64,000 bases of DNA, taken from positions 434,001 to 498,000 of the forward strand of contig CP143430.1 in NCBI GenBank assembly GCA_039636795.1. Direction: 5' to 3'. Positions 61,883 through 64,000 of the stretch are shown here, piece by piece (position 1 is the first letter of the stretch; each line of letters begins with the position of its first letter). Source of the DNA: Micrococcaceae bacterium Sec5.1 (lineage in GTDB: Bacteria > Actinomycetota > Actinomycetes > Actinomycetales > Micrococcaceae). The notes under the pieces were generated by a model, which was not told where the DNA came from, ran no database searches, and was given only the letters and a program-made list of their open reading frames with translations. The translations under genes and the position numbers were made by a program.

Positions 61883-62605
61883 CTACTGCTGGTTCAGCCA
61901 CTCCTCAAAGCGGGTGTTATAGATGGTCGCTTCGCTGCCGGGAAGCAGCTCGCCATTCTGGAGCATGGCGTTGAAGTAGCGCGCGCTAGGGTCAGTGACA
62001 ACCTCGCGGGGGTCGCCACGGAAGCTGAGGCCCTTGCGGATGAGCTCGTCGAGACCGAACTGCTCGGGACCGGCGACCTCAACGATGGCGTTTTGTGGAC
62101 TTCCGACGGCGGTGCGTGCAACTGCGGTGGCCACGTCCTCAGCGGCCATTGGCTGGATCCGGGCGGGCGACAGACGAACAATGTTTCCCTCGGTCGCGGC
62201 CTGGGCGATGCTCTTGACGAACTCGAAGAACTGCGTCGCATGAACAATCGAATAGGGGACGCCCGATTCCTTGATGAGCTTCTCCTGAGCGATTTTCGCC
62301 CGGAAGTAGCCGCTCTCCAACAGTCGCTCGGTGCCCACGACCGACAGAGCGACATGGTGCCCGACGCCGGCCTCCTTCTCCGCGGCGAGCTGGTTGCGGG
62401 TGGAGGTTGTAAAGAAATCGAGCACAGCCGCATCTTCAAACGAGGGCGAGTTCGACACATCGACTACGGTGTCCGCTCCCTGCAAGACATCCGCGAGGCC
62501 CTCGCCCGTGAGCGTGTTCACGCCTGAGTCAGGGGAAGCGGCAACTGCTTCGTGTCCATGTTCGCGGAACTTGCTAGGCCGTGCTAGGACGTCACGTTCA
62601 GCCAC
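61883..62605 (-). pseudogene. 5'-truncated NmrA-like NAD(P)-binding protein
   Basis: The open frame (240 residues from a GTG inside the end of the upstream paralogue) aligns with its neighbour at 62584-63327 from GHEAVAASPDSGV onwards: HHVALSVVGTERLLESGYF, YSIVHATQFFEFVKSI, RIQPMAAEDVATAVA. The first 24 or so residues of the neighbour, including the dinucleotide-binding Gly motif GGTGLIG, are missing, replaced by out-of-frame sequence from the upstream gene's end. It was probably a tandem duplicate that lost its 5' end by deletion. Without the Gly loop, NAD(P) binding is unlikely. Translation by coupling from the upstream gene remains possible. Confidence 0.75.
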
Positions 62606-63327
62606 TCTTTGAGGGTGATGTCCCCGATCCGGGATTCACCCACGGGAACGATGCTCGTCTCTTCGATCGGTATGCCGAAGTAGCCGGCCTGGGTGTCAAC
62701 AACCACTGGGCGGGGATCATTGTGGGCCTCGAGAACCCGGGCTACGAATTCGTTAATTCCTGCGCGCTCAGGGCCTGCCATTTCCAGGACGCCGTCGATC
62801 GCTGGCGAGACGGCCGTCTCCGCCAGGATGCGGGCAACGTCGGCAGCAGCCATCGGCTGCATCAGGTAATTTGTCGCATAAATCGACCCATCGCGCATTC
62901 CTGCATTGGCGATGATCGGGATGAACTCGAAGAATTGAGTTGCCCGCAGAATGGTGTACGGCACTCCACCATCTCTAACAGCCTTCTCCTGCGCGGCTTT
63001 TCCGGCGAAGTAGCCGACGTCGATACGGTCAGTTCCAACGACCGACAGAGCCACGTGATGCTGCACGCCCGCCCTATTCCCGGCAGCGAGAAGATTGCGG
63101 GATGAAGTGGAGAAGAAGGGAACGACTACCTTCTCGTCGAAATCGGACGTGTTCGTCAAGTCGACAACGACGTCCGCCCCCACCATCGCCTCATCCAATC
63201 CATGGCCGGTCACGGAATCCACCCCGGTGGAAGGGGACGCCGCTTTCGCCTCATGACCCTGACTGCTGAGGATCTCCACAACTTGCTTGCCGATCAGGCC
63301 AGTGCCGCCGATTACAACGATCTTCAT
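62584..63327 (-). CDS. NmrA-like / atypical SDR NAD(P)-binding protein
   Basis: 247 residues from the ATG at 63327 (GGAAAG upstream). The Rossmann start MKIVVIGGTGLIGKQVVEIL carries the GxxGxxG motif. GADVVVDLTNTSDF follows, then HHVALSVVGTDRIDVGYFAG (the Tyr/Lys positions of atypical SDRs), ILRATQFFEFIPIIANAGMR and MQPMAAADVARILAETAV. It is a sugar-epimerase-like oxidoreductase of unknown substrate. It lies directly downstream of an ECF41-type sigma gene with an ECF41-like promoter between them, matching the known association of ECF41 sigmas with epimerase-like or oxidoreductase targets. Confidence 0.87.
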   Translation of the reverse strand: MKIVVIGGTGLIGKQVVEILSSQGHEAKAASPSTGVDSVTGHGLDEAMVGADVVVDLTNTSDFDEKVVVPFFSTSSRNLLAAGNRAGVQHHVALSVVGTDRIDVGYFAGKAAQEKAVRDGGVPYTILRATQFFEFIPIIANAGMRDGSIYATNYLMQPMAAADVARILAETAVSPAIDGVLEMAGPERAGINEFVARVLEAHNDPRPVVVDTQAGYFGIPIEETSIVPVGESRIGDITLKEWLNVTS

Positions 63328-63388
63328 GATGATCTTTCCCTCCGATGTTGGCGTAGCGGAATGTAGGGCCATTCCGTCCACCAGCTAT

Positions 63389-63415
63389 GACCGGATACCG
63401 GATCAATCTGTGACA
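63389..63415 (-). promoter_or_regulatory. Candidate ECF41-type promoter of the NmrA-like gene
   Basis: On the minus strand TGTCACA (63409-63415) is followed after 16 bp by GGTC (63389-63392). From memory, ECF41 sigma factors recognise TGTCACA at -35 and CGTC at -10 with a similar spacer. The -35 is a perfect match and the -10 differs at one base. The site lies right after the sigma gene stop and 62 bp before the NmrA-like start. Confidence 0.7.
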
Positions 63416-63416
63416 G

Positions 63417-64000
63417 TCAGCCCCCAACCCTCGTCACGCCGGAGAGTTTGTCTGGATTCATCGTCCACAACAGCCGATCAATACCATCGGCAGACGCAGT
63501 GAGGGTCACCACCGCAAACACCACCCCGTCCCGGGCCAGGCGTGCGGAGGGCCGGCCGTTGGCCATGAAAGCCTGGGTATCGACACCAAGCCAGAACCGC
63601 GACGCGAACGCCTGATAGTACTTCGCGACCCGTTCCCGTCCGACAACAGGGAACTTCGAAGCCCGAACCTTCCCACCGCCGTCGGAGTAACTGACGACGT
63701 CGGCGGCGAACAGCGCCTCCAGCGCGGCCAGGTTGCCGGTTCGCGCAGCAGCCAGGAATGCCTCCAGCAGATTCCGCTGCTCGCTCACGCTTACCTCAGC
63801 ACGTTTCTCCTCAGCAAGGCGTTTGCGTGCGCGGCTGACCAGCTGGCGGGCATTGCCTTCTGTCTGCTGAATGACCTCGGCGATCTGCTCATATGGGTAG
63901 TCGAATGCCTGCCGCAGCACGTAGGCTGCACGTTCGGTTGGCGACAACTTTTCCAGTATCAGCAACACCGCAAACTCGAGCGCTTCACCACGCAAGGCGC
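63417..64000 (-). CDS. ECF41-type RNA polymerase sigma factor (SigJ-like), 5' end outside window
   Basis: About 194 C-terminal residues are present and the frame runs off the right edge. Sigma region 4 is seen as KLSPTERAAYVLRQAFDYPY followed by EQIAEVIQQTEGNARQLVSR. It is fused to a SnoaL/NTF2-like C-terminal domain of about 115 residues (LLEAFLAAARTGNLAALEAL, ADVVSYSDGGGKVRASKFPV, RVAKYYQAFASRFW, ending LLWTMNPDKLSGV with an N-P-x-K-L motif). That extension defines the ECF41 group, where it modulates sigma activity in place of an anti-sigma factor. Region 2 is outside the window. Confidence 0.9.
   Translation of the reverse strand, partial: ALRGEALEFAVLLILEKLSPTERAAYVLRQAFDYPYEQIAEVIQQTEGNARQLVSRARKRLAEEKRAEVSVSEQRNLLEAFLAAARTGNLAALEALFAADVVSYSDGGGKVRASKFPVVGRERVAKYYQAFASRFWLGVDTQAFMANGRPSARLARDGVVFAVVTLTASADGIDRLLWTMNPDKLSGVTRVGG

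Overview
The window reads as chromosomal DNA of a high-GC actinobacterium, most likely Arthrobacter or Paenarthrobacter. The choline oxidase and dimethylglycine oxidase have exactly the lengths and signature residues I remember for the Arthrobacter globiformis enzymes (546 and 830 aa). A mycothiol-dependent formaldehyde dehydrogenase and a DipZ-type CcdA-thioredoxin fusion also point to actinobacteria. Gene density is high, many starts are GTG or TTG, and I see no tRNA, rRNA, insertion sequence, prophage or CRISPR array.

Layout. 0-1.4 kb: end of a repeat protein, an AlkD-like repair protein and an XRE regulator. 1.6-6.2 kb: alpha-glucoside-type ABC transporter with its LacI regulator and a LacI operator. 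6.3-11.5 kb: a hypothetical gene, xthA, an HdeD-like gene, then a histidine kinase/response regulator pair divergent from a secreted GlcG/HbpS-like protein, an arrangement resembling HbpS-SenS-SenR. 11.6-15.2 kb: thiolase plus 3-oxoacid CoA-transferase with a divergent IclR regulator. 15.3-19.8 kb: small genes, dipZ and a fasciclin lipoprotein.

19.6-42.0 kb is the core of the window, a methyl-group and formaldehyde island. A BCCT carrier and an IclR regulator lead in. Dimethylglycine oxidase then loads one-carbon units on tetrahydrofolate. FolD, FchA and PurU, with a MetF-like protein, carry them to formate, and a molybdenum FdhF/YdeP-type oxidoreductase with FdhD and MoeA could oxidise the formate. 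Free formaldehyde has three further routes here: a glutathione-independent formaldehyde dehydrogenase, the mycothiol route (MscR plus a metallo-beta-lactamase-fold hydrolase) and ribulose-monophosphate fixation (HxlB, HxlA). A palindrome near TGATATATTAG recurs at the promoters around an FCD-type GntR regulator and at a distant promoter of the same island. Next to the RuMP genes lies a one-piece regulator with a degenerate histidine-kinase core fused to a LuxR domain.

42-56.5 kb: glycogen-debranching-type enzyme, photolyase, and a valine degradation set (mmsA, 3-hydroxyisobutyryl-CoA hydrolase, mmsB, enoyl-CoA hydratase, acyl-CoA ligase, acyl-CoA dehydrogenase), with a promoter element shared between its two ends. 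56.6-61.8 kb: choline locus (APC permease, choline oxidase, betaine aldehyde dehydrogenase) with four copies of one TetR-type operator but no TetR gene in the window. 61.9-64 kb: an ECF41-type sigma factor (cut by the window edge), an NmrA-like gene behind an ECF41-like promoter, and a 5'-truncated paralogue.

Taken together, choline is oxidised to glycine betaine at one end and dimethylglycine is demethylated at the other. The enzyme linking betaine to dimethylglycine is not in the window.
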